A DNA stretch of 64,000 nt from NCBI GenBank assembly GCA_009760855.2, contig WPIO01000033.1:4071001-4135000 (forward strand), in the 5' to 3' direction. Source of the DNA: Cristatella mucedo. Lineage: Eukaryota; Bryozoa; Phylactolaemata; Cristatellidae. The notes under the pieces are model-generated. The model saw only the letters and a program-made list of their open reading frames with translations. It had not been told where the DNA came from and made no database searches. Of this stretch, positions 1 through 13,000 are shown one piece after another (position 1 is the stretch's first letter; the number at the start of each line of letters is the position of its first letter). The translations under genes were made by a program, and so were the position numbers.

Positions 1-864
1 ATATATAAATAACCAAAATGAGATGCTCTAAAATGAGATGCTAAGAAAGTTGGTCCTTCTTAGCCGTTATCACATACAGTCGACCTAGCTTATAAGAATA
101 CTCTGGGGCCGGCAAATAGGCATTCTTACATGCGGTATATTCCCATATTCGGAGTGAGACTAATATTCTGAGACTAATCTTGGATGCAGAACTGCTATTC
201 TTATAAGCAGAGTATTCCTAATCCGATATTCTTATATGTGGAGAATTTATATGCAAAGATGCCATGTTGATCTGAACACCTGTGTGTTGATTACTGTCCT
301 GAGCTTGAGGAGCTACCATCTTGCTAGTCAGTGAATAATGGTTGCATATTTGTAACTTGATATGTGAAAGAAATATGCAGTTAATACTGTCATAATAAAT
401 TTCTTGTGTAATTGCATAAACAATGATGATTGGGTAGGTGCTGTTTCTCAGAAAATATATTTTCTTTCCGAAAATAATACTTGCAAGAGCCTTTAGACAT
501 GTATACAGGATATTAAATTTTCACATTTTCACATTGTGACATGGATTTGAGGTATAGCAGGTATAGTAATTGGCTCATGTATTTTCTGGCAACGTAATAA
601 GCAAAAAAATAGGTGGCCTGAAATTGGGCTTTATTCAACCTGAGTGCATCGGAGAAATTCTTGGCCTAAATTTGAAAGTAAAAAGTTATTTAGCCTGAGC
701 AGGGCTCATCGTGCGTGTGTGTATTCCTTGCTTCTTAAGTGTCAAGATGTAATTGCAAAATTGCATCCTTTTTTGTCATACATTAGTTGCAATTTACCAT
801 GCTGCATTTGCTAAAGTGGTTGTATTGGACCCAATGTGACTGATCATGTAAACCTTCGTTGCAG
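1..864. other. intron or 5' flank of URB2, nothing recognised
   Basis: No coding segment with good splice sites was found. Short palindromic stretches (TTCTTATAAG-type at 70-260) suggest an old DNA element without clear ends. Confidence 0.5.
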
Positions 865-1025
865 CCCCTTGGCAAAGACCAGTACTGCCAGGACGATCTC
901 TTTTGCAATCTCATCGGCACATATGAAAAACTACGGCAGCTGCCGAAATTTATCGAAGGCTTCCTTGCAGCTCTGAGTCAGGCTGCCGGTTTTCACGTCG
1001 GATTCTCGCACGCATTTCTTGCCAG
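865..1025 (+). CDS. URB2: URB2 exon (first in window)
   Basis: The exon follows a gttgcag acceptor and ends before a gtttgc donor, with phase 0 in and phase 2 out. It encodes TYEKLRQLPKFIEGFLAAL, a segment characteristic of the URB2 middle region. The reading frame closes with TAG just past the donor, which supports the splice site. Confidence 0.85.
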
Positions 1026-4000
1026 GTTTGCCTAGTTCGTTGTTCTGCTAGTCGCAACTAATATGTTTTATGCATTGTTTAATGACCTGCCAATTGCTTA
1101 GCAGGTAGTCGAAGGTCCTCTGTGTTATACGTTTGGCTCTTGCACATTTGTTCAATTGATGATCTAGTAGTGTAATTTTCTTGATGTGTATAGCCTAAGC
1201 ATCAAGTCGATGCTTTTTAACGTCTGTTATCTATCGGCCTACTAAGATACAAGTATTGTTCGCTATTGACTTATTTAAATCTTTCAATTTATATGTTGGA
1301 ACTTCTATTCAAGCTTCCATTTCCATGGTTAGCACGGCATGCGCTGCTTTATGCTGTTGTCGTCTTAGCAAAAAAGGGGTTCAGCAGGTTTTGAAGGTTT
1401 GCTGAAGATTTTATTTATAAAATCGTCGGATGATAGCTTAAGAAGGTGAGTGAGAAATCTGTATGGATCAGAAAACAAGGTGTAGTCTGAGGCGATTACT
1501 TGTCATAGGACTCAGAACTCCAGGTAAGGTGGCGGTGCTGTGAAGGAGATAGGCATTCACTTCAGCAGATTTCTTTTCGCCCAATGCATCTTATGTGCCC
1601 TAGAGGAGCTGAGCTGTGGTGATTTGCACTTACTGCTGCTGACGTTCGTTGGCGACCGGATATGTGGTATGCACATTCGCTGTGGCTGCGTGCCGGAGCC
1701 GTGCGTATCGGAGTGAAATTTGAAATGCCAGTTCAGCTCTGCTTTTTCAAACTAAGCAATACAAGTTTCTGATTTCGGCTGGATACATTTTGCTGTATAC
1801 ACCATCAAACGTCTTGGTGCTTTATTTTCTGTAATCGTGGACGTATAGAGCAAAATATATCCAGCCGAAATCGGAAATCTTTCTTGCTTAGTTTGAAAAA
1901 GCAGATCTGAACTTGCACTTCAAATTTCACTCCGATACGTGAAGTATTAGCCGAGTTATGGAATTTGCAAGGCACCAACTTACGCTGGAAATGGAGCTGT
2001 ATAAAAGTCACAAGAATCCACCTAAAAAAGCTTCAAGCATGTATCTCGATTAACCGAGGTTCGACAAGTTGGTAGAGAAGTCGCATATGATGCAGAGATC
2101 GGTACATTTTTTATTTGTAGATTTTTTGCTTTCGGCTTACATCCGGGTTAGACGTGGTTTGCATAGTCATTTTTTCTTTTATGCGGAAGTCATCAGAACT
2201 TCCGATCCCACTTCTAACATATTTGTCTTTTGAAAGGTACCCTAAACACATATTTATTGGTTGGACACATTTTATAAGTATTTTCTTGATGTTCCCCGTT
2301 AAATTGAACGGTGTCTTTCGTGGCCTGTCGATACAATACAATTATTTTCACCAAACTATGGTACGCAAGACAGGCCATTATGCCTCTGAATGTTGATCTT
2401 ATTACCTTGCCATCGAACGTTGGCCAGAGGCTTTGAGGTGGGTACATTGAAGACCCTTGTGCGGACAATCGCTAACCGCCAAACAAATAGTTACTGATAC
2501 AAATGAAGTGACTTGCTACCAAATTAATGTGTGTGCAAAACTATCGCCACTGCGTGTTGTCAACGATCCCTTTTTAATGGGTTTGCTGCTGCTGCTGCTG
2601 ATAAGCATTTCTTTTTTAACAGGTTTTCTGCTGCCATTCAAGCTGCTCCTGCTGTTTGCGTGTTGGAGATGTGGGGAAGCCTGACTGCCTGTGTAGAGGA
2701 AAACATGACCGTGGGGGGCAATCAAGTGGAGGAGCTGAAGAGTTTTTCAGGTGAAAAGCTAGCCTAGCATTCGATATGTGTATGTATGCCTCTTTTTAGA
2801 TACATAGCATTCTTGTAAGAATTAATGAAACAATTCTTACCTTTTTTGCATGGCACTGCACCGAGGGATCCATTGCATCACAGTCAGCTTCAGTTGCCCT
2901 GCTTGTTTTTCTTCAATGCATTTTGTAGTGCTTTTAATTAGCAATTGCATTGAGGATAACCTTACCCATTAGCTTCTTCAACCTTCTTAACTTCAATAGA
3001 AGACTACAAATGTCAGTTTTATTTGGGATGACCAAGTGCTGTGCGTGAACATTGTACTAACTCGTACCCTATGGTTTGACAAGGTTTTTTGCTAACTGGT
3101 GACATGCATAACTATCTTTACTGGTGTAATCCCATTTACGTTGCTGTGCTTGGTTAATTTGCAACGTTCTTATAAAGAAATGCCCACACAATAAATGTGC
3201 TGCCGTTATTTCTTTAAGATCCTTCAGCCTTGGTTTCATGCAAGCTGGAGCTCCCTGCCGAGCTATTGTACTGGCTGACGAGGAACATCAGATTATTTGA
3301 CGCGACTGTCACAAAGGCATCTAGGGAAGGTGCTAAGGCTCTCATGGTCAGAATGATCCAGCACATTATCCAGCCTACCATCGGCGATGTTAAGTGCACG
3401 CCGCGGGAGGTTAGGAAGCTTTGAACACGTAAAGTGTTGCACTTCTATTGGTGCAATTTGTCTTTCCAGCCTGGCACGTTTGTGTGTGATTCCGCTCGCA
3501 AGCTCTCTAGAACTCGGTGAGCACGTGAGTGGTAGATATGCAGCAAGTTTAGTTTTATAAATTAAGAGAGATGCACATATACGGTGTCTGATGTGCGCAG
3601 AGCTTAAACTTTGTACTTGCTCGCTTTCATACTTTTGGCTTGCTATGACGCTTTAGTATGTTGATCTGCATACAAAATCCAAGCAAGGAAACTGCCGGAT
3701 GTGAATAGCGTGAATTCATCCCTTTTGGTTCTTTCCATCTGAAAAGGCTTTTCTTGACGTACTTTTTTCTCTTGAGAGTCGATGTGAGGCTACCATCGTA
3801 GTTCAATTCCTGCTGACAAGTAGTGGTCTTATTGAGTTTTAGTCACTGGCAAATGTCGTTTTTTTTAGGTCAGCTTGGTGTATTCGACATCACTATGTTT
3901 ATTGGGCTGGGTAGACCTAACAGTTCTATTCTGCACACTCAGTTGTGATGTAGCTGGTGAAACCGACTCCGAGACATTGGAGCCCCACACTGCACTCATG

Positions 4001-7000
4001 ACAGCACTTCTGTCTATTGACAACTTTGCTGGTGCAATAAACCAATTGGCTCTGAAAGGAATGTCTGTAAGCCGGCTGATATACCTGGAGGTAAGCTGTG
4101 TTGTCTCATAGTATGTGAGTGCATGAGCATGTCAGTCATTCTTATACATGTGCCAAAACAATGTTCTATTGCTATTTGGTCGTTGACTTTGGGTGATTAT
4201 ATATCTAATTAGTAGTGCCCTTTGATGCATAATTCTTCGGAGCCGTGATGCTGAGAGCTTGTTGCTTTGCCTCGCAATGTCTATTAAAGCCTGCTAAGCA
4301 CCAGAGTAAGTGTCTGACAGGCTGGGTAAGCTGGATAGGATAGACTTAGTAGAACATTGATGGCAGTGTTCTTTGTGTGCTGCATATTATGCAGCACTGA
4401 CTTTGTCCTGAGACCTGGCATGCCTAGACCCGATCAGTCCAAGATTGTGCAAGCACTTGCCTCTGTGGCTTGGGCATGCAGTTCGACTGATGGCCCTGGC
4501 TGTCTTTTTATGTTGCCACCCAAAAGAATATATTTGATATTTATCTAATGTCATTTGTACATACTTTGTTAGTCCTGGTTTTCTGAGCATCTACCCTGGC
4601 CTTGCATGATATACGTATATGGCTATATTAGCACTGAGGTATAGATCTGACTATGATTCTTTCTATGGCTAGAATTGCTGCTGTTGCTAAAGGATTGCTT
4701 TGCCAGTTTTCTTTAGTTGCTGCCAGTGATTTTTCAAATGTTGTCTCCAGTGAGCTAGTCAGCAGGCAGAGAGCTGTTATATCACAAGTACTTGTATGGG
4801 GCACCTCAGGCATGGTTTTGGATGTATGCTGGTTCGAGAAATCCAAGCACATTTCTATGAAAAAGCATTATTTGTGAAAAAAGATGAACATGGTTAGCTA
4901 ACCGGGTGCAAAAAAATGTACACGGAATGCATTGATTTTAGGGCTTCAAGCTCCTTTGGAGCAGTTATTTTTCTTTAGAATATTTTTTGTAGTGCCACGA
5001 GAAAATAAAAAAGAAGCTTTCCTGGATGTGCCCCTAGTATTTCTATCTCGAAAAGCACACATCATTGTCTGCACAGGGCTTTTCTGAAGGAATAGTAACT
5101 GGTTTGAGACATCTTGCTTCTCGGTCGAAATCGTAGCCCAGGTATGGTTTAAGACCGTGCAAGAAATTGGTGATGCATGTGAGAACCCACCCAAAAAGCG
5201 TTCGTGGCTAAAAAAGTGGAGAACAGTTTACAAATGTTGAAGTGTTGATGGGCATATGAAACAAAATTGTGGCAATGTTCAGGTGTATTTTTGAGATTGT
5301 TATACAAGGAAACCAATTAACTATATGGTTTTGTCACAATGATTGAAGACCTAGGAAACAGTTTAAAAAAGGTTTTTTAATTCCTTGTTTATCAGAAAAC
5401 TTGGTTGGACGGTTCTTTATTTTTACCACTTCATCAGCCGAGCCATGTCTGATATATAGCTGCACGTGCAGAGTTGCTTGCCTCGAATCCTTGATTATTA
5501 ATGAGGAAAGCCCCAGATACAGTCAATAGTGAGGCGAATCCATGATGCATCTTGTAAATCTTACCCTGCAATTTTCTAAGGCTCTGCAAAAATACCCTCT
5601 CAAAATGGCTACTTTATCAGATGCGCAGGGAGTTTCTTCAGAAACTGCAAATAAGCTTATCGTGCATGTTTTTTGTATCTGGCAAGCAATCTAAGGCGGT
5701 TGTGTGCCTCATTTGTTGCAAATCTCGCTAACTCATGAGAATCCCATGTTCTGATTGCATTTTGTTGGCCAGATTTCGTAACAATACCATATTTGTGGTA
5801 ACATTTATTCCCATGTCGCTTGGATCTTTCAGACCAGCAGCTTAGTTCGTCAATGGCTAGCTTTTAGCTAAATTACTTCTGTAGGTGAAACAATTTTACC
5901 TGTCACGTTGTTCACTGTTACCTCGAACCGTTTGAGAGCTTGTAGGTTACAACTTCTTACATTGAATGCAGGTGGAGCTGAGGCTGCAAAAGGTCCGCTG
6001 TATTTTGCATTTATGCGACAGCTCTGATCAGCAGGTGAAGCTCGATGTCTGTCACAACACATCATCTGTATTGAATCGGCTTGCTAAGCTCGGTGCTGAT
6101 AGTCTTAGTTGCTGGGATGGCAGGGTGAGTCAGTCTCATTCTGATCTGATATGATCTTATTTATAAATTTATGCTGCAGGTGCATACCCTTGCTTGAGGC
6201 AAATACATTTATTCTAGATCTCATCTGTCGAAAGCTGTAATTTCGGCACTGCTATCTTCAAAGCAGTCGTGAGCTATTTGCCATTGTGTACCACTTATAT
6301 TAATGAAAAAAGCCACTGGGAGCATCTGGCCAGACTCCTATGCTGTCCAGCGATGGGGAGAGACAATGATATCTCGGCAGATGGAACTAAACGGTAAGAT
6401 CCTTTTTCTTGTGGAATGGCATGTCTTAAATTATGCACAAAGGGGTGTGCACTGAGGCAGGCATGACAAGACAAGATTTGTGTGTGTGCCTTGATATGCA
6501 ACAACTAGCACTGTTCACACAATGTTGCAGAAGTAAGCGATACCACAATACTACTACTTTTATATAGCCTGTTATAGTATTCCAAATGTGTTTGTGTTTA
6601 GTACATCTGTGCCACACCTTTGTGTAACCACCATCATTACTTTGACACTTACATAGACTGTTAAAGAAATAAGTTCAAGTAAAGAGCCTTAACAAATTTG
6701 TGGGCGTTAGGGCTTAGTTTAGAATAGATCCGTATGCCTTTGTGTTTTATGCTGTGCTTAGTGTGGGTTCTTTGTAAACAGATATTAGCATTGGCAAGTT
6801 TTGCATCATTCAGTACATTTACCGTCTGCACACCTGGCTGTGTTGGCTGTACAGTTGCTGATCTCGCGAGTAAGGAGTTCAGTACCCGACTAGATCTACA
6901 GAATTGAGTGTCAGCATGAATTTGACAATGACCTGGAACAATTTTGTCACCAAGACAAGGCTGTGTTTAGATAGCTTCCAACTTATTAAGATTGATGGTA

Positions 7001-10000
7001 TAGTCAAGTGAGCTCATGTATGCATGCATCTCCATCCGTGACAAATATTAAGTGAGATATTATGCTGGAGTTTTGTATAGTGCACTCAAAGCCCAGGACC
7101 CAATTATGGCATGCTTTGTGGGTTAGAGTAAGAATGTTGTGCAGTATCTGTTGATCAAACGAAAGCTATCAAAGCTCCTTTAGCAAAGGAGAGATATAGC
7201 AGAATTTCTTGTTTGCATTAACCAACATTGCAACCGTTTTCATTACCAGCTGTAGAGGCTTAATGCTTTCTTTTGTTAGCTCTCTCAATTCCGAATTACA
7301 GTAGTCTAGCCTAGCCAGAACGAGAGAGCTAGAAACATCTTAAGCCTGCCACTGCGGTAAGTAGTCCCAAATCCTGGACAGTGATCGAACGTAATGACTA
7401 GTCTTTGAGGTGATTTCTGAATTAAACTTCTAAGCATGAAGTAGTCGTCAAGAGGACCCCTGCATTATGAGCACTTAATGGTGATTGCACAACGGTACCA
7501 CCCATTAGGAGAACCAAACCCCATATTTCAGCCCGGTACTATTGCAGCTCCTTCAGCAAAGTAGATGCACGACTGAATCTCTGGATTTGTTGTTGGATTT
7601 GTTGACCAACCTTCTAGCCATATTCATCACCAGCTGTAAAGGCTTAATGACTTTTTTGGTAGCCCAGCCAAAATGAAGTACATTAGTCCAGTCGAAACAG
7701 AATCAGCGAGCTATAAAGATCTTTAAATGCCACCGGGTTAGGCTGTTCCTAATGTCCCTTGGGCAGGGTTCCAACGTGATGACTAGCTGTAGAGGCTGTT
7801 GCATGGTTGAAACGTTTTGAAGTTGAATAGTTACCAAACAAGATATTCTTATTACATGCACACGACAGTCACAGTATAGTACCACCAATAAGAAGACCAA
7901 AGTCTCCTAATCCAGTCGCATGCTTAGGGTGTTCTATGAATGGGAGCTCAATTTTATCGATCATTGTTTAACTTAAGGAAATTGGCCTACACCCAGTGCC
8001 AAATATTTGTAAAGCAGGCCGTCATTTTTCAATTGCCGAAGTTGATTCAGATATATAGCAGCAGAAGAGGCTTAACTACTATCACCCACCTGCAGTGGGC
8101 AATAAAGGAAATCCTGCCACAGGACTCGAACCCACGGTCTCTATCGTGGAGAGCTAGCACCTTAACCCCCTTCCCGAGTTAAGTGGCCCAGGTATTACCA
8201 ATGGCATAGAAGTGATAACCAACGTCATGGGCCTTATAATTTTTTTGAGAGGCTCTGTATAAAAGGTAAGCTGCAATGAGACAAAACCAGACCCACATGA
8301 AACATGACTCGACGGTTGACTGGTCTGGAGGAGGCTTGACCGCAACACACCGTGGCCTGGACAAGACTCAAACTTAGCCAGAGCCTCGTCAGTCGTACCG
8401 ATTGTTGTGACCAAAAGTGTCGAATGCTGCCGACGGATTGGACATGACCAATGCAGTGACGTTAACACTATAATTGTTATCTAGAATGTCGCTGGTCGCA
8501 AGGAGATTAGTTTCAGTGAAATGGTGTCGCTATATCGACTGAAATTTTCGTGATAAATTTGTGCTCTTCATGCTGCTCCTCTACAATTTATTCGATAGTC
8601 TTGGACAAATAAAGGGGAGGGAGACTCGTAATCCACCATACTAACCATAAATGACCCCTCCCTCCACTGCAGCTGTTATTCTCAAAACAGCTACAGTGAC
8701 TACAAGCATTCATCAGCAACTCTTTGAGGAAATCGCAGTCCGGTACTTGGACACAAATTGTTAAAGTAGTCCTTAGTTTGTAACGTACCATGCAGAAAAT
8801 TTGTAATATTCACAGTGACAGCAATGTGATTTTGATCAGTGGATGATTTGAACTACTGGACCCCGATGTTTGTACATGAATTAAGAGGTTAGAATAGCCT
8901 GTATGAGTACTGAGGCTCTGATAATCGGCTAATAGATGCTCTGCTCGTGGTAACTGGCCTTTAAGATTTTATTAAATGGGAGATGAAAACTATCTGGATT
9001 GTGTAGTAAAGCCAAATCAGGCTACGAGAGGGTGTGGCTTGCTTTAAAGAGAATTACTGTAAATAAACATTCATTATGTCGGGTTTCATGTCGAAGCATG
9101 GCGTGAGAAGTAGGGTACGATCTATTGCGATAAGCATGTCAGCAGAATGGTTGAGCCCACCCAGGGCGTTTTTAGTCCCATCATTACTGATTCATAGTGG
9201 ACAAAATGGTAGGATCACTTTGATTTTTGTAAGATTGCTTCTGAAAGGTTGGCTAATGATAGACCCACTAAAGTGGCTACACGAAAGCTGCCTGCTTGCA
9301 TATTTGATGCCATACTTGGGATTTCGATTTGTCAACCCAGAGTGACCTGACCTTCAATGGCATACAGGTTGTCATCCCTTGGTCATTTTGCTAGCAGGCT
9401 TTGCAGCACCTGCATCAAGGCCATTTTGGTATTGTTGACACTATCTTGCTTGCTAAAACTTCAGTCTACCGGCCTGATTATGTCAACGACATTGAGGACT
9501 TGGTAGCAGCTTGCAGCAAATGTCAAGAAAATGGAAATGCCAGCCTGCCTATGACCTGCATGGTGCATAGAGTCCCGAAATATCCGACTAGAAGCTGGCA
9601 GTGACTTGTTCCACCTCGATGGAAGTGACTAAATGTTGACTGTCGATTATTACAGCGAATGGATCACCATAGATTAACTCTTAACAGTGTGCACTGAGGA
9701 CACCGGTCAAGTCTTCGATATGCTGTTTGCATATTTCGGGATCCCAGAATAATCATAAGTGTCATGGCCCACAGTTCACTAGTACCGGGTTTCGAGACTT
9801 TTTGGCGCAATCGGGTGGACTGCCACCTCTAGCCCATGTTATCCTCAGAGCACCGGGCTGACAGAGAGATTCATGCAGTCAGAAAAGGTAACAATCACGA
9901 AAGTATTCAGTCAGAGTGCTGTCCTGCACACCATGAGGAAGTTGCCCATTAGGGACGGACTTCCTACTCCAGCCACTTTAATGCAGGGTTGCTTATTGAG

Positions 10001-13000
10001 AACCTTGTTGCCTCCTGGTGAGCAAGCTTGAGTGCCTAGCTTGGCAGCATTGTCAGTAGTTGGCTAGTTACTGGCTGCTTGGCAGAGCGGCAGTGACGGC
10101 CCATGAAGAAACCATTCAGTACCAGTCATTGGGGAAGAGGTAGGCATGCATGCAGGCAAGAAATGGTTTCCAGCCGAAGTTGTGAGCCACCACACCTCAC
10201 CAGCATCTTATCTGTGAGATTAGCTAGCAAAGACGTAATCAGGCAAAATCCAGTTCAACCGTCTACCAGACTGCTGAAAGTTGGACTTGGCTATCTTCCA
10301 TTCCAGGGTAGCATGCTGCTACCTACAGCTCAGTCCCTACATGTCTAACATTCATTAATCGTCTGCTAACTGCAAGCGCAGGCGATTCAGATCTATTCTT
10401 ATTACATCCACTGGATAGGTGTGGGACTAGCAGCCAGATGGTTGAGCTGCTACTGAAATTGCAATTGACTCTCGGGATCTTCCTTCTCCATTGCCAGCTG
10501 GTCCCGACGAGCCACACTCAGTTGCCACTCCATCAGATGAGTCGTCGTCGAAGATTAAAACCGCGCGAAGCAGTAGGGTCTTGAGGATACCTCGTCACCT
10601 TGAGCAGTATGTGGAGTAGGCTGCTTTTTATCAGTGCATGGTTTTGGTCTTTGCTATGCACAGACACTGTATTTGTGATAGGTGCGAGGGATGATAATGT
10701 AGTAAAGCCAAATCAGGCTATTTGCAGGCTTGGCTCGCTTTAAGGGAACTTGCTGTGAGTAAACTTTCATTATGGCCTCTTCCATTCGGCACACTGTCTC
10801 AACAGATTGCACCGCCTGGCCAACAAGAAATAGAAAAGAAAAGAAAATATTTCATTTGTGTAGCACTAAGAGGACTTAATCTCTATCCAAGCAGTTTGCA
10901 TATGTCGAAGGGCTCGAGCCCACGATGTGGTCGTTGTAAGGCAAGCACTGTACCCCTTGGCCAAACCAAGGCAGCAGTGTGCTGGTTGATTGTAGAAAGA
11001 AATCTTTGTAGCACTCCTCAAAGTGAATTTCTTTACTCTTGCTTTACTTCGATAACAATAGTGCCGGGCATAGCTATCTGATGTACGCCTCATTGTGCAT
11101 ATGCAGCATAGGATTATCAGTCGACAGCTGCCATTAGTGAGTTGACCATTTGTTGGCATTCAGCAAGTGGCCGGATCTGTGTCACTAGCAGATACCTTAC
11201 TTACTGGTCTATGCGTGTGTGTGGATGCTGCATATTATGCCTGCATTTACATGCCCTTTCTTGTACGAGGTTTTTCTACTTTGGGAGCTAGACTCTTCAT
11301 GGTGAAGGTGCTTTCTAGCTAGGAAGGCTGTAGGCAACAGCAGACCCGTATCTACTTTTTTGCCCAGTGGGGGAAGCAGGAACAAGACGACCGATTACGA
11401 ATTTTAGAGTGGGGTTCCTGCTTCTTAAAAATATTACGTGCTGCAATGGGAGCAGTGTGACTGCTACAAAGTTCAGGCTGACGGCACTAGTTAACTTCAT
11501 TGTATGTCATCCCTTAACTTCATCCGGTTGTCCAAAACAATTGCTGGATTTTCAACTCCATTTATTGCAAGCCACTGTGAAAGTTAGTGTCTAATCATAG
11601 ATAGGGATCGGACGTGATGGCTTGCTGCGGAGGCAGTCTTCATAACGAAGCTATGGAATGATACCTTCTGCCGAGTGTCGGTGACATAGAAGTGATAGCC
11701 ATGCCATATGACCGAATTACCTTTTCGAGACATTATGTGTGCATGGAAACAGCATGGTGCCTAGGACAGAACCACGTGGAGCTCCTGCAGGTTAGCAAAG
11801 TAAAGATCGGCTGATTAAACAGCCTTATTTATGTAGCAGTAGAAGAGCCGTAGCTGCTATCATCATGCTTGCAACAAGCAATATTGGAGTCACTCAGGTA
11901 TGATTCAAACCATGCTTCATCGGTTTCGTCGATCTTTGTTCTTAACTCTTGTTAAGTAACTTTAGATTGATGCAATAGAAAGCTTCCGACAGACCGAGTA
12001 GGCCTAAGGGAGTGGCATTCATCGCCATCATGGCTCCATAGCAAGCCCAAGTCACATTGAGGAGTGCGGTTTTGGTAGAAGGTGCTGCTTGAATCCACAG
12101 TGAAATTTGTCTGCTAAGCCATACCTATGCAATCCATGAATTTATTTAGCCAGTCTTTGAGAATCCTTGTCAATAAAGGAAATAATGTAGATTTGGCAGT
12201 AATGATGTAGAACCCTAGAATATAATCCAGGCTTTGGATATATGGATCGCGCAATGGCCGATTTGAATGGCTTTAGAACAACCTATTTATTGAACGAAAT
12301 GTATAATATTTGAGCTATGGAGGGGCTAATGTTGTCCACCAATTAAAACAAACACTGAGTCGGTTTACAGGGTCAGCAGGCATAGAAAGAAGCAGAACAA
12401 TTTTCAGCTACCCGGTCAACATCCAGAAAATGAATCACTCGGCCTCATTAAGTTAATTATTTGTAGCCCTGTGCAACAAGTATCCCTAAATTGGAGTGAA
12501 GTATCACTTTGAGATCAGCAATCAAATTGCATGCCCACAGTTATCATTCACTATAAATGGTTACTGCTAGTCCCATTCCTTAAATGCCACGGTGATAGGC
12601 CCCCTGGTTAAAATTGTACTCTGTTGGTTAAGAAAAGATCTACATCACACGGACTGAGATAAAACAAGGTTATTTGGAAGAATAACAAAATTGCTGTATC
12701 TGCAAACTTGGTTTGTATCTAAACTGTACTGAAGCATAAGTTCTTGTGGATATGCAATGGTAAGCTCTGACATAGCCTGTTAAGCATCACGTGGCAGAGT
12801 ACCGTTATAGGCAATGGTGAAATGGTGTCAATGTTGGTTGTAGTGATGATGATGATATTGATGATGACAGTGATGGCGATGATGATTGTGATTCTATTAA
12901 TGAGAATCGTGATGTTAGTCTAATAATGATATTGGTGATGCTACATTGTTGAATCCACTGTGAAAGCCCCTGGCTTAGCGCAGGGGCAAGGTACTTAACG

